Shown here piece after piece: positions 1-7,909 of a stretch of 10,581 bases of DNA. The position numbers and the translations under genes were made by a program. The notes below the pieces were generated by a model that searched no databases, was not told the origin of the DNA, and was given only the letters and a program-made list of their open reading frames with translations. The first letter of the stretch is position 1, and each line of letters opens with the position of its first letter. Origin of the DNA: an uncultured Kineosporia sp. GTDB taxonomy: Bacteria; Actinomycetota; Actinomycetes; Actinomycetales; Kineosporiaceae. The stretch covers positions 3,953 to 14,533 of the forward strand of contig CALMAR010000219.1 of NCBI GenBank assembly GCA_937859855.1. The letters are read 5' to 3'.

Positions 1-1
1 G

Positions 2-583
2 GCCCGCGCGGGCGGGCTCTGGACGGGGCTGCCGGCCGGCGGCGGCGCGTCATCCCCGGGCGCGGCACCCGCCGCGACCACGACCACGCCGACGGCCGCC
101 GCGTCGGTGACGCCCACCGACGTCGTCTCGGCGCCGACTCCGGGCACGCACGGTTCTGCCCCGTCGACGCCCGGCAAGGCTGCCCCGGTCGGGTCCACCG
201 GGAAGGTGATGACCAGCTACGCGCAACTGGTGGACGTCTGGCGTACCGGGAAGGCGAGCTACGCCCTGACGTACGACAGGGTCGACTTCCTCACCGGCAA
301 GGCAGCGGTCGCCTACTACAAGAAGCACCCCGACCAGGAGTCACGCGACTGGGCAGTCTCGAACGAGAACACCCTGCTGCGCCAGATGCCGGTCGCATCG
401 ACGGCTTCCTTCTACGGCAACCAGCTGCTCGGCGCCGGCGATGGCTCGGCCACGACCAGGATCACCGGGACTCGACTGGTGACGCAGGTGAAGGCGCACC
501 CGCGAACGCTGGTCAAGGTCTCCGAGCGAGCTCGCGGCAACCACCGTGAGGTGATCAAGATCATGGAGGTCTACCTGCCCTGA
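2..583 (+). CDS. C-terminal part of a probably exported or anchored protein of unknown function (5' end outside window)
   Basis: The reading frame is open from the first bases of the window to TGA at 581-583, so the true start lies upstream; GTG at 107 is only an internal codon as far as I can tell. The visible 193 residues begin with a low-complexity Ala/Gly/Thr/Pro/Ser linker (about residues 1-60), typical of the stalk joining an N-terminal membrane anchor or signal peptide to an extracellular domain. A compact C-terminal domain of about 130 residues follows, with the segments VDFLTGKAAVAYY and LRQMPVAS. This layout resembles secreted actinobacterial proteins of unknown function that share a 'LTG...A ... 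N.N ... R..PV' pattern, but I recall that pattern only loosely. There is no Cys in the visible part and no catalytic motif. A strong hairpin begins 24 bases after the stop. The coding call is secure; the function is unknown. Confidence 0.75.
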   Translation, partial: ARAGGLWTGLPAGGGASSPGAAPAATTTTPTAAASVTPTDVVSAPTPGTHGSAPSTPGKAAPVGSTGKVMTSYAQLVDVWRTGKASYALTYDRVDFLTGKAAVAYYKKHPDQESRDWAVSNENTLLRQMPVASTASFYGNQLLGAGDGSATTRITGTRLVTQVKAHPRTLVKVSERARGNHREVIKIMEVYLP

Positions 584-607
584 CGCCGGCATCGTCATGC
601 TCATGAG

Positions 608-648
608 GTGGGCGCCTGCACGTTCCTGATGAACGCGCAGGCGTTCAC
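608..648 (+). terminator. Long near-perfect hairpin, probable terminator of the upstream gene
   Basis: Positions 608-625 pair with 631-648 around a five-base loop (626-630). Of 18 positions, 15 are Watson-Crick pairs, two are G-T pairs (611/645 and 612/644) and one is an A-C mismatch (620/636). It starts 24 bases after the stop of the first gene. No T-run follows, which is common for actinobacterial terminators, so a role as terminator or mRNA 3'-end stabiliser is an inference. It lies outside any gene I accept. Confidence 0.55.
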
Positions 649-758
649 TGCTGTGGTCAGCAGTCTTGAAAGAGCGTTGCCCGAGGGGTCTGAGGCTCCT
701 TGCTTCGTGCGCGATGACCATCAACCGCCCTGCAACCGATCCAGGCCACCGTGGAGGC

Positions 759-1241
759 ATGGAACTCCACCTCGGCACGCAAACTCCCACGCTCGCGGCC
801 CAATGGGCGGCAGCCGCCGTCGGTCTGGCCGTCGCACTGATCCTGTTCTTCGACTGGGTACACACGCCGCTGAACCGCAACATCGAGGGCGCATCGATTC
901 GCGACCGGCTCATCGGTGACGTCATCCACGTCACGATCGGCGCCGTCATCGTCACGGCGAACCTCCTGCTGTGGCGGTGGATCACGATCGGAGGGGCGAT
1001 CTGGTACACGTTCGTGCTGGGTGCGGCGATCCTGAACTGGTGGGTGCCCTGGCTGAGCGGATTCACCCGCGGCGAGATCACACCAGACGTCTACGAGCGG
1101 GACTACGCCCGCAACCTCACTGTCTTGCCAGACCTCGGACGCTCAGTCATCGTTCCCGATGTCCAGCATGCCCTGATCCACCTGGCCGTGCTCGCAGCCT
1201 GCATCGCATGCTGGGTCTCCGCCCGGACCGGCGTCCGCTGA
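759..1241 (+). CDS. Four-helix integral membrane protein of unknown function
   Basis: The protein is 160 residues long with four clear hydrophobic segments: about 13-31, 53-73, 76-99 and 135-153. Between helices 3 and 4 is a polar loop of about 35 residues (GEITPDVYERDYARNLTVLP). Polar residues sit at the helix edges (Asp54 and His57 before helix 2, Asp134 and His137 before helix 4), which could bind a ligand or metal, but I recognise no family. The start is uncertain. ATG 759 gives the best codon usage, but its GGAGG lies only one base upstream, too close to be a normal ribosome binding site. In-frame ATG 714 (175 residues) and TTG 666 (191 residues) are alternatives without a clear site. 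A small hairpin (CAGAT/ATCTG, 1243-1256) follows the stop. The gene stands alone between the upstream hairpin and the DHFR-family gene. Confidence 0.7.
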   Translation: MELHLGTQTPTLAAQWAAAAVGLAVALILFFDWVHTPLNRNIEGASIRDRLIGDVIHVTIGAVIVTANLLLWRWITIGGAIWYTFVLGAAILNWWVPWLSGFTRGEITPDVYERDYARNLTVLPDLGRSVIVPDVQHALIHLAVLAACIACWVSARTGVR

Positions 1242-1424
1242 TCAGATGTGGATCTGGCCAATCAGCTGACGGCGGTTTCCTGACTGCGGAAGCGTTCGCG
1301 CTTCGCGGCATGGCCGGATGTTCCGAGGACGGGCAGCGCCGGGCTCGATGGGCTCAACGTCGAGGTCCTTGCCGGTGCGCCCGTGGCGCCGGAGGATGTA
1401 GTCCCTCGACCGGTCGGAGGCACC

Positions 1425-1991
1425 GTGGGCAAGCTGATCTATGCGGCCAACACTTCGCTCGATGGCTACCTGGAGGACGAGACCGGTTCCTTCGACTGGT
1501 CCGTGCCTGACGAAGAAGTGCATGCGTTCTGGAATGAGCACGAGCGGCACATCGGCACGTCGCTCTACGGCCGTCGCATGTACGAGACGATGAGCATCTG
1601 GGAGAGCGACGACTGGTTGAGCACGGAACCTGCCGTCGTCCGCGAATACGCGGGGATCTGGCGTGACGCCGACAAGGTCGTCTACTCCTCCACGCTGGAA
1701 GAGGCGTCGACGGCGCGTACGAGGATCGAGCGGCAGTTCGAACCCGAAGCGGTGCGACGGCTCAAGCAGACGTCGGATTCGGACCTGAGCATCGGCGGTG
1801 CGACCCTGGGGGCCGAGGCATTTCGGCACGGGCTGGTCGACGAGTGCGTACTACTCCTCTGCCCCGTGCTCGTAGGCGGCGGCAAGCCGGCTCTGCCCCG
1901 GGGCATTCGACTCGACCTCGAACTGCTGGGCCATCGACAGTTCGACAACGGGGTGATCTACGTGCGCCATGCGGTACGAAGCGCCACCTGA
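1425..1991 (+). CDS. Dihydrofolate reductase family protein (RibD C-terminal-like)
   Basis: This 188-residue protein has the DHFR-fold pattern of the YyaP/RibD C-terminal group. It opens with a beta strand leading into SLDGYLED (11-18), then has GRRMYETM (49-56) for the nucleotide-side helix, the glycine-rich SIGGATLGAEAFRHGLVDE (122-140), and PVLVGGGKPALP (147-158). The family binds NADPH and reduces pteridine- or pyrimidine-like substrates, but most stand-alone actinobacterial members have no assigned substrate and should not be read as the folate-pathway FolA. The GTG start is preceded by CGGAGG at 1415-1420 with a four-base gap and gives the usual family length; an in-frame upstream extension to 1383 has no family resemblance. 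I see nothing convincing in the 183 bases between the previous stop and this start. A long antisense open frame across the gene is a codon-bias shadow. Confidence 0.88.
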   Translation: MGKLIYAANTSLDGYLEDETGSFDWSVPDEEVHAFWNEHERHIGTSLYGRRMYETMSIWESDDWLSTEPAVVREYAGIWRDADKVVYSSTLEEASTARTRIERQFEPEAVRRLKQTSDSDLSIGGATLGAEAFRHGLVDECVLLLCPVLVGGGKPALPRGIRLDLELLGHRQFDNGVIYVRHAVRSAT

Positions 1992-1994
1992 CAA

Positions 1995-2323
1995 CCGCGG
2001 CTGACATCGCGCCTCTCGCCGACTCTCCGCGGCCCTGCCTGAGAGCCAGCAGCGCGAACCAGGCCGGCACGTCGTCCGATCGCCACCAGGCCAGACCGGC
2101 GGCGCCGAACAGCAGGACCGCAGGAAGCGTGCTTACCCCGGGAACGCCCGGTCCACGCCGTCCAGCAGCTGCACACCGGTGACGCCGTCCCGTGACGCGG
2201 ACGCCGCGCCAGCACGCAGGCCTGCGCGGCCAGCAGGAACGCACCGCAGACGACGCCGGCTATCGCTGTCTGCGAGGTGACCAAGCGCTGGTCCGCACCG
2301 GGTTTCGGCTCATCCTCATCCAT
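1995..2323 (-). pseudogene. Frameshifted remnant of a small membrane protein gene
   Basis: This stretch (about 500 bases without an intact gene lie between the DHFR-family and phosphotransferase genes) appears to hold a decayed minus-strand gene. From ATG at 2323 one frame reads MDEDEPKPGADQRLVTSQ and then a hydrophobic helix (AIAGVVCGAFLLAAQACVLA). The sense then seems to move to another frame (DGVTGVQLLDGVDRAFPG, which meets a stop). It moves again to the third frame (STLPAVLLFGAAGLAWW, then DDVPAWFALLALR), giving one or two more hydrophobic segments. Two single-base indels, near 2185-2200 and 2132-2142, would join them into one small membrane protein of about 100 residues. No family is recognised and the downstream limit is approximate. 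It could instead be non-coding GC-rich sequence that is open by chance. Confidence 0.3.
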
Positions 2324-2488
2324 GGTGTGCCGGGGTGGACGTCGTGGGTGAGGCCGGCACTGGACCGGAAGGCTTGGGTCTTGCACGTCCGGAGCAGGGT
2401 CACTCTGGTCCTGGCTGGCTCGGTTCGAAGTCCGCCATCACCGGAGAATCAACGGCACGGGCCTTCAGGGTTCGCCTATCGTTGACCG

Positions 2489-3331
2489 GTGCGCGCTTCG
2501 CAGCGGCGATCCGCGGTGGCAGCGGCGTTGTCGACCGCGTCTTCGCTTGGCCTGGCAGCGCAGCACGCGATCGTGCTTCATGACTCGAACAAGCTCACTG
2601 TTCGCCTACTGCCGAGCGACGTCGTGGTCCGGGTCGCTCCTGCCTCGTATCCAGGCGCATCTCGGGGTGCGCAGTTCGAGGTCGAGCTTGCTGAACGGCT
2701 AGCCGCGGCCGAGTGTCCGGTGGCCAGGCTTGAGCCGCGAGTCCAGCCACGCGTCTATCAGCGCGATGGCTTGGTGATGACGCTGTGGACCTACTACGAG
2801 CCTGCGTCGCTGCCGGAGGTCGCACCAGCCGACTACGCCAGTGCTCTCCAGCGGCTGCACGCCGGCATGCGTAGCGTCGACGTATCGGTGCCGCACTTCA
2901 CGGATCGGGTCCACTCGGCTCAACAGATGCTGGCAAGCCACGACCAGACTCCGGCGCTGCCTGAGGCAGACCGGGATCTGCTCGCCGACACGTTGCGGGG
3001 CACGAGTCGGCGCATCGGTGAACTGGCCGGTTCCGAGCAGATCCTGCACGGCGAGCCGCACCCGGGCAACCTACTGACCACGAGCGCCGGTCAGATCTTC
3101 ATAGACCTCGAGACGTGCTGCCGCGGACCTATTGAGTTCGACCTCGCTCACGCGCCCGATGACGTCGCCAAGCACTATCCGGGTGTTGATCACGACGTTC
3201 TGCGTGAGTGCCGGATCCTTGTGCTGGCAATGATCACAACCTGGCGCTGGGATCGAGGCGACCAACTTCCGAACCGACGCCAGCTGGCCACGCAATGGCT
3301 CAGCCGAATCCGGGCCTCTCGATCAGAGTGA
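2489..3331 (+). CDS. Phosphotransferase family protein (aminoglycoside phosphotransferase / choline kinase fold) with an altered catalytic motif
   Basis: At 280 residues this is normal for an APH-type small-molecule kinase. The N-lobe has the nucleotide-binding strand pattern NKLTVRL ... VVVRVAP (about 34-51). The C-lobe has the catalytic loop LHGEPHPGNLL (186-196) and the metal-binding segment IFIDLETCCRGPIEFDLAH (203-221), with Asp206 as the expected Mg2+ ligand. In the family consensus the catalytic loop is H-G-D-x-H-x-x-N; here the base position is Glu189, while His187, His191 and Asn194 are kept. Homologues phosphorylate aminoglycosides, macrolides, choline, homoserine or other hydroxyl compounds, and the substrate cannot be told from sequence. 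GTG 2489 is the first in-frame start after upstream stops and keeps the full N-lobe, but no good ribosome binding site precedes it. The stop lies one base from the end of the integrase remnant on the other strand. Confidence 0.85.
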   Translation: MRASQRRSAVAAALSTASSLGLAAQHAIVLHDSNKLTVRLLPSDVVVRVAPASYPGASRGAQFEVELAERLAAAECPVARLEPRVQPRVYQRDGLVMTLWTYYEPASLPEVAPADYASALQRLHAGMRSVDVSVPHFTDRVHSAQQMLASHDQTPALPEADRDLLADTLRGTSRRIGELAGSEQILHGEPHPGNLLTTSAGQIFIDLETCCRGPIEFDLAHAPDDVAKHYPGVDHDVLRECRILVLAMITTWRWDRGDQLPNRRQLATQWLSRIRASRSE

Positions 3332-3332
3332 A

Positions 3333-3554
3333 TCAGACTCGCATGGAGGCCCAGATCCCGGAACGGCGTGACCAGCCCGAGCCCTTCACCCAGCCCTCGG
3401 GCCGGCGATGCCCGGCCGTCTCCACCGCGGTGCGGAACTCCGCAGCCGGTCGCGCATCGGTGAACGTCTCGGACTGGAAACGGCCGTCCTGACGCCACTT
3501 GTTCTGAATGCTCACCCCGCCGGCACGCGGGGGGCGTGTCACCCAATGAGCCAT
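3333..3554 (-). pseudogene. Truncated tyrosine-type phage/ICE integrase, N-terminal stub only
   Basis: ATG at 3554 has a good ribosome binding site (GGAGG at 3560-3564, five-base gap). The frame gives an N-terminal segment characteristic of actinobacterial tyrosine integrases: about residues 15-61 run from a strand ending KWRQDG, through QSETFTDARPAAEFRTAVE, to GHRRPEGWVKGSGW. Intact integrases of this type are about 350-420 residues long and continue into the SAM-like core-binding and catalytic (R-H-R-Y) domains. Here the similarity stops near residue 61 (around 3371) and the frame closes at residue 73, so the recombinase domain is absent. The 3' end abuts the stop of the phosphotransferase gene, which suggests the deletion brought these ends together. 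No excisionase is recognisable upstream. It cannot recombine DNA by itself. Confidence 0.65.
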
Positions 3555-3783
3555 CCGGTCCTCCTGATCGGGTCACCGGGGTGGTGCCACCGATCCAGAG
3601 TCCCGCCGCGACCCAAACCAGCCGGGCCCGGGACCCCCAACCGGTTGGTGCGCCCGGCCAACCGTGCTCGCTGTGCCACCCCCGATTCCCCCGTCCCTGC
3701 CCATGTGGGCAGTTCAGAGCCGACATCCGGGACGGCGATCCGGATCTGAGCCCTTGGCGAGATCGAAAAGGTCGGCGGCCGGC
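3555..3783. other. Intergenic stretch between integrase stub and permease gene, with two perfect inverted repeats
   Basis: No credible gene is visible: frames are open on both strands only because of high GC. It contains a hairpin with six-base arms (CTGCCC 3697-3702, GGGCAG 3707-3712, four-base loop) and a perfect ten-base palindrome GATCCGGATC at 3737-3746. They lie 71-87 and 37-47 bases beyond the permease stop and could be part of its 3' end or the old promoter/attachment region of the integrase. No function can be assigned. Confidence 0.4.
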
Positions 3784-5052
<1,269 letters not shown>

Positions 5053-5053
5053 C

Positions 5054-5431
5054 TCAGTCCACCTGATCGACAGGAATGCGGGTCAGGTCGACCAGGCGGC
5101 GCAGGCAGTGCTCCCGCAACGGCTCGGGAAAACCGGCGGCCAGGCGGTAGAACACCACCCTGCCGACCTTGCGGGTCGAGACCATCCCGGCCGTGCGCAG
5201 CAGCCGCAACGCATACCCGACGGAGTCCTCGGTCGCCTCCAAGGCCAGCGCCAGGTCACCCACGCACAGCTCTTCGACCTCGTCCAGGGCGTAGAGGATC
5301 CGCGCCCGCACCGGATCAGCCAGCAACGACAGCAGGCCGCTCAGCCGGCCGGCGTCCTCCGCCGACAGCCCACGTGTACGGGCATGGGCCACCCGCTCAG
5401 GGTCCACCGGGTGCTCATGCGGTTCAGCCAT
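5054..5431 (-). CDS. ArsR/SmtB-family metal-sensing transcriptional repressor
   Basis: The protein is 125 residues, the usual size for the family. The winged helix-turn-helix is clear: SGLLSLLADPVRARILYAL (31-49), ELCVGDLALALEATEDSVGYALRLL (54-78) as helix-turn-helix, and the wing VSTRKVGRVVFYRL (84-97). In CadC-like members the alpha3 motif is C-V-C-D-L; here only Cys56 is present and the second Cys is Gly58. Other possible ligands are His108-Cys109 near the C-terminus and the N-terminal HEH (5-7), so the metal site is probably not canonical. ATG 5431 is chosen because it lies just downstream of the predicted promoter; the in-frame ATG at 5458 would overlap the -10. No strong ribosome binding site is seen, so the message may have a very short leader. 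It is followed by the permease gene and divergent from the DUF1059-like gene. Confidence 0.92.
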   Translation of the reverse strand: MAEPHEHPVDPERVAHARTRGLSAEDAGRLSGLLSLLADPVRARILYALDEVEELCVGDLALALEATEDSVGYALRLLRTAGMVSTRKVGRVVFYRLAAGFPEPLREHCLRRLVDLTRIPVDQVD

Positions 5432-5441
5432 AGATACCCAC

Positions 5442-5482
5442 GGGTTCACGTGCGTCATATTATCCGTGAACCCACACGGATA
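5442..5482. promoter_or_regulatory. Two interlocking inverted repeats, probable ArsR-family operator
   Basis: Repeat A has perfect eight-base arms, TATCCGTG (5461-5468) and CACGGATA (5475-5482), six bases apart, a geometry close to ArsR/SmtB operators. Repeat B has perfect nine-base arms, GGGTTCACG (5442-5450) and CGTGAACCC (5465-5473), 14 bases apart, and shares bases with repeat A. Viewed another way, a degenerate element of about 19 bases ending in GGGTTCACG occurs twice, facing inward. The site covers the arsR promoter and is near the start region of the divergent operon, so one repressor could control both directions. Confidence 0.7.
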
Positions 5483-5487
5483 TACAA
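5459..5487 (-). promoter_or_regulatory. Predicted arsR-permease promoter
   Basis: On the minus strand the -35 is TTGTAT (5487-5482) and the -10 is GATAAT (5464-5459, five of six consensus bases) with exactly 17 bases between. The eight-base-arm inverted repeat fills the spacer. The start point would fall near 5452, about 20 bases before the ATG at 5431. Confidence 0.55.
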
Positions 5488-5488
5488 T
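5483..5488 (+). promoter_or_regulatory. Possible -10 element of the divergent promoter
   Basis: TACAAT on the plus strand matches the -10 consensus in five of six bases and lies about 70 bases before the start of the DUF1059-like gene. The hexamer 17 bases upstream (TTATCC) is a poor -35. If used, it overlaps the -35 of the opposite promoter and touches the operator. Confidence 0.35.
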
Positions 5489-5558
5489 TGAGTCCGAAAC
5501 GACCAGCACCTGGTGACGGAACCCAATGACCGCGGCAAGAGCCCCAACGGAGGCCGAC

Positions 5559-5741
5559 ATGACGCTCACCATCACCTGCACGCGATGCAGGGAGCCGATC
5601 ACAGCGGAGGATGAGGACGACCTCATCGCTCAGGTCGAAACCCACGCCCGCGACCACGGCGGTGCACACGGCACCCACATGCCATCCAGGCAGCGGATCC
5701 TCGCGCACCTCAAGAAGGCGCACGACCAGTCCAACGAATGA
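5559..5741 (+). CDS. Small DUF1059-like putative metal-binding protein
   Basis: This 60-residue protein starts with a strand and a CxxC pair (ITCTRCREPI, Cys7 and Cys10). An acidic AEDEDDLIAQVETHARDHG segment follows (16-34) with His29 and His33 in an HxxxH arrangement, then more His (37, 40, 50, 55). This matches the pattern of the DUF1059 family, described as predicted small metal-binding proteins, but it is shorter and the match is by memory. ATG 5559 is preferred over ATG 5526 because GGAGG (5549-5553) is five bases upstream. It is divergent from arsR across a 127-bp region with a candidate operator, and its stop overlaps the next start by four bases (ATGA). A metal-buffering or delivery role for this locus is an inference. 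Confidence 0.8.
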   Translation: MTLTITCTRCREPITAEDEDDLIAQVETHARDHGGAHGTHMPSRQRILAHLKKAHDQSNE

Positions 5742-6304
5742 CGGAAGAGGACGCGCTCGAACAGGTACAGACCCGGTACGTACGGACCGATAGGGACCGG
5801 CGAACGCTTGGTCAGCTAGTTCTGGATGGAACGGGTGGCTGGACCTCAGGCGCCATGCACATGGACGAGCAACAGCGAGCCGCCAATGACGCGGCTGATG
5901 CCGATTACCGTCTTCGGCACGCGGACTGGCATGCGGTGCGGTGGTCGATGGAGGGCTCGTCGACCTTCCTCTGCGGACACTGTTGCACTTCGTTGCCTCT
6001 CAGCGAGGCTCAGTCGGCGGCAGTCAGTCGGATCTTCGAACGGGTAACCCCAGAGACAGAGCTGGATACGTGGCTCCAGATCTTGACGTGCGGGCACGAG
6101 ACGGCGTCCAACGTCAATGTCTGCTATTGCGATAGCCAGAAGGCCAGCGGGGTGGTTCGGTGCCCGGTCTGCGACGTGCACCGTGGAGTGGTTACGGTGG
6201 AGTGGCTGGGTACAGCGGTCAGTGCCGATGCAGCCGGGCGCAGAGCTGAGCGTGTCAAGGTCGACGAAGAGTTGAGGGCGGCTCAGGCGGACGTGGCAAA
6301 ATGA
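5738..6304 (+). CDS. Cys/His-rich protein of unknown function, probable zinc-ribbon type
   Basis: The ATG overlaps the stop of the small gene before it (ATGA), implying translational coupling. The protein is 188 residues. The first 75 are polar and charged with no recognisable domain. The remainder carries ordered Cys/His groups: LCGHCC (78-83), LTCGHE (117-121), CYC (129-131) and CPVCDVHRGVV (142-152). Spaced CxxC and CGH pairs ending in CPxC...RGVV are typical of zinc-ribbon or metal-site proteins, but I do not recognise the family. A short amphipathic C-terminal helix (about 162-187) follows. The internal ATG at 5863 (Met43) is an alternative start that would keep all Cys groups. Codon use is normal for the window though slightly less GC-rich. 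The operon partner and adjacent ArsR suggest a link to metal status, which is an inference. Confidence 0.65.
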   Translation: MTEEDALEQVQTRYVRTDRDRRTLGQLVLDGTGGWTSGAMHMDEQQRAANDAADADYRLRHADWHAVRWSMEGSSTFLCGHCCTSLPLSEAQSAAVSRIFERVTPETELDTWLQILTCGHETASNVNVCYCDSQKASGVVRCPVCDVHRGVVTVEWLGTAVSADAAGRRAERVKVDEELRAAQADVAK

Positions 6305-6399
6305 TCAAAGGAGCAAGCCCACGTTGCTGTGCAGCGCGACGGCCAGCGGCCGACCGTGACCAGGAACGGCACCTCGGTATCACGGAGGAACCGCGCCAC

Positions 6400-6447
6400 G
6401 ACGTCCCTGCCCCAGTCGGATGCGGGGGAGGGGTTCGCAGGGTCGTC
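6400..6447 (-). terminator. Stem-loop over the end of the aldehyde dehydrogenase gene
   Basis: Positions 6400-6410 pair with 6437-6447 (ten Watson-Crick pairs, one T-T mismatch at 6404/6443) around a 26-base loop that can itself pair further (CCC 6411-6413 with the G-run at 6424-6428). It begins at the stop codon of the aldehyde dehydrogenase and lies 95 bases beyond the convergent Cys-rich gene, so it could end transcripts from both sides. The large loop and lack of a T-run make this tentative. Confidence 0.35.
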
Positions 6448-7909
6448 ATCGGATCACAATCGTCGTCGACTTGGTCTCGGTATAGGAAACGAGCTCCTCA
6501 GAACTCTCCTCCCGGCCAACGCCGGAGGATTTGACGCCACCGAAGGGCAGTCCCCAAAAGTGTCGACTGGGCGAGTTCACCAGCACGTAGCCAGCTTCTA
6601 CCGCCGCGGACAACCGATGAGCTGTGTTGAGGTCATTGGTCCAGATCGAGCTGGTGAGGCCGTAGTCGACTCCATTGGCGATCGCAACGGCCTCGGTCTC
6701 GGTCCTGAAGGTGAGCACCGAGAGCACGGGCCCGAAGATCTCCTCCTGAGCCGCGGGGCTGGACGGATCGACGTTCGTCAGCACGGTCGGGGCGACGTAC
6801 CATCCTTCGTCGCCCACGCTGCTCGGCCTACCACCGCCCGCAACGACCCGGGATCCATTCGTGACGGCAGTCTGAATGGCTGACATGGTCTTGTCGTACT
6901 GAGCACGCGAGATGAGCGGTCCCATGTCGGCGTCTGCGTCGAGCGGATGGCCCACCCGGATCGCACGGACCAGGTCGGCGACTCGTTCGGACACCTGCTC
7001 CGCGATCGACTCGTGCAGCAGCAGGCGACTGGTCGACCCGCAACTCTGACCAGCGGTCCATGTGAAGTTCATACCGAACACAGCGGCCTGGCAAGCCTCT
7101 TCGAGGTCCGCGTCTGCCATGACGATCTGCGCGTTCTTGCCGCCGAGCTCCAGCGAGACGCTCTTGACGCCGATCTCGGCGGCGTCGCGTTGAATGGTTC
7201 GCCCGGTGGGCGGCGATCCGGTGAAGCCGATCCGTCGCACCGCCGGGTGACGCACGAGCGCTCTGCCGGTGGTGCTCCCACGACCGCTGATGGCGATGAC
7301 CAGGTCCGTCGGGAGAACCGTGCTGGCGAGCTCCGCGAAGCGAAGCGTTGACAGCGGCGCCTGCTCCGGTGCCTTGATGACCACTGCATTGCCGGCGAGA
7401 AGGGGGGCCGCTGCCTTGGAGGCGGCGAACATGAACGGATGGTTATAAGCATTGACGCGGCCCACCACCCCGAACGGAGATTGCGTCGTGAAGTGCAAGT
7501 TGTTGCTGACCGGGATCGTACGGCCACCGAGATCCAGCGCCATGTCAGCGAAGAGAAGTATCTGATCGACAGCCGCATCGACGTCAGCTCGCATTGAGTC
7601 CAGGGGAAAACCCCCGTCGATCGCGTCGAGTACCGCCAATTCCTCGCGATGATGCGTCAAGACGCTTGCCAACTCGCGCAAGCTCTGAGCGCGCTCGCGG
7701 GGTGGATGCGCCGCCCACTCGCGTTGAGCGGCGGCCGCGGCTTGCACCGCCGCATCCACCTCGTCCGGGGTGACCTCCGGCGCGGAGGCCAGGAACCGCC
7801 CAGTGGCCGGATCCTCGAGATCGTATTGCGCGGACGGTCGCCTGGGCTCACCACCCAGCGTCGTCGTCCAATCCCGTGCGGAGATGTACTGGTCCAAAAG
7901 GCTAGTCAT
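6446..7909 (-). CDS. NAD(P)-dependent aldehyde dehydrogenase
   Basis: The protein is 487 residues from ATG 7909, the normal length for the superfamily, and oxidises an aldehyde to the carboxylate in the cytosol. All key positions are present: Asn156 in YNHPF with Lys165, the Rossmann GxxxxG in FTGSPPTGR (229-237), general base Glu254 in LELGGKN (253-259), nucleophile Cys290 in [11 protein letters not shown], and Glu390 in [10 protein letters not shown] (389-398). C-terminal signatures [16 protein letters not shown] (452-467) and TKSTTIVIR are also there. The frame is open upstream to 8056, but residues before Met7909 do not look like ALDH and would make an unusual 49-residue extension. The ribosome binding site at 7909 is weak. 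It is the last gene of a dehydrogenase-transporter-ALDH set, so it probably handles the aldehyde made by the SDR. Substrate not determinable. Confidence 0.93.
   Translation of the reverse strand: MTSLLDQYISARDWTTTLGGEPRRPSAQYDLEDPATGRFLASAPEVTPDEVDAAVQAAAAAQREWAAHPPRERAQSLRELASVLTHHREELAVLDAIDGGFPLDSMRADVDAAVDQILLFADMALDLGGRTIPVSNNLHFTTQSPFGVVGRVNAYNHPFMFAASKAAAPLLAGNAVVIKAPEQAPLSTLRFAELASTVLPTDLVIAISGRGSTTGRALVRHPAVRRIGFTGSPPTGRTIQRDAAEIGVKSVSLELGGKNAQIVMADADLEEACQAAVFGMNFTWTAGQSCGSTSRLLLHESIAEQVSERVADLVRAIRVGHPLDADADMGPLISRAQYDKTMSAIQTAVTNGSRVVAGGGRPSSVGDEGWYVAPTVLTNVDPSSPAAQEEIFGPVLSVLTFRTETEAVAIANGVDYGLTSSIWTNDLNTAHRLSAAVEAGYVLVNSPSRHFWGLPFGGVKSSGVGREESSEELVSYTETKSTTIVIR

Noticed and set aside
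608..919. Plus-strand frame overlapping the hairpin and the membrane protein gene
   Set aside because: It conflicts with the frame that carries four clear membrane helices and has an Arg/His/Pro-rich shadow composition.
1242..1829. 195-codon minus-strand open frame over the DHFR-family gene
   Set aside because: It covers a well-supported gene, shows no recognisable domain, and such antisense frames are common in GC-rich DNA.
2412..2440. tRNA T-loop-like GGTTCGAAG at 2422-2430
   Set aside because: The five-base T stem does not pair and no acceptor or anticodon arm can be found around it.
6301..6534. Plus-strand frame starting with an ATGA overlap after the Cys-rich gene
   Set aside because: It runs into the antisense of the aldehyde dehydrogenase C-terminus, has an Arg/Pro-rich shadow composition and shows no domain; the overlap alone is weak support.
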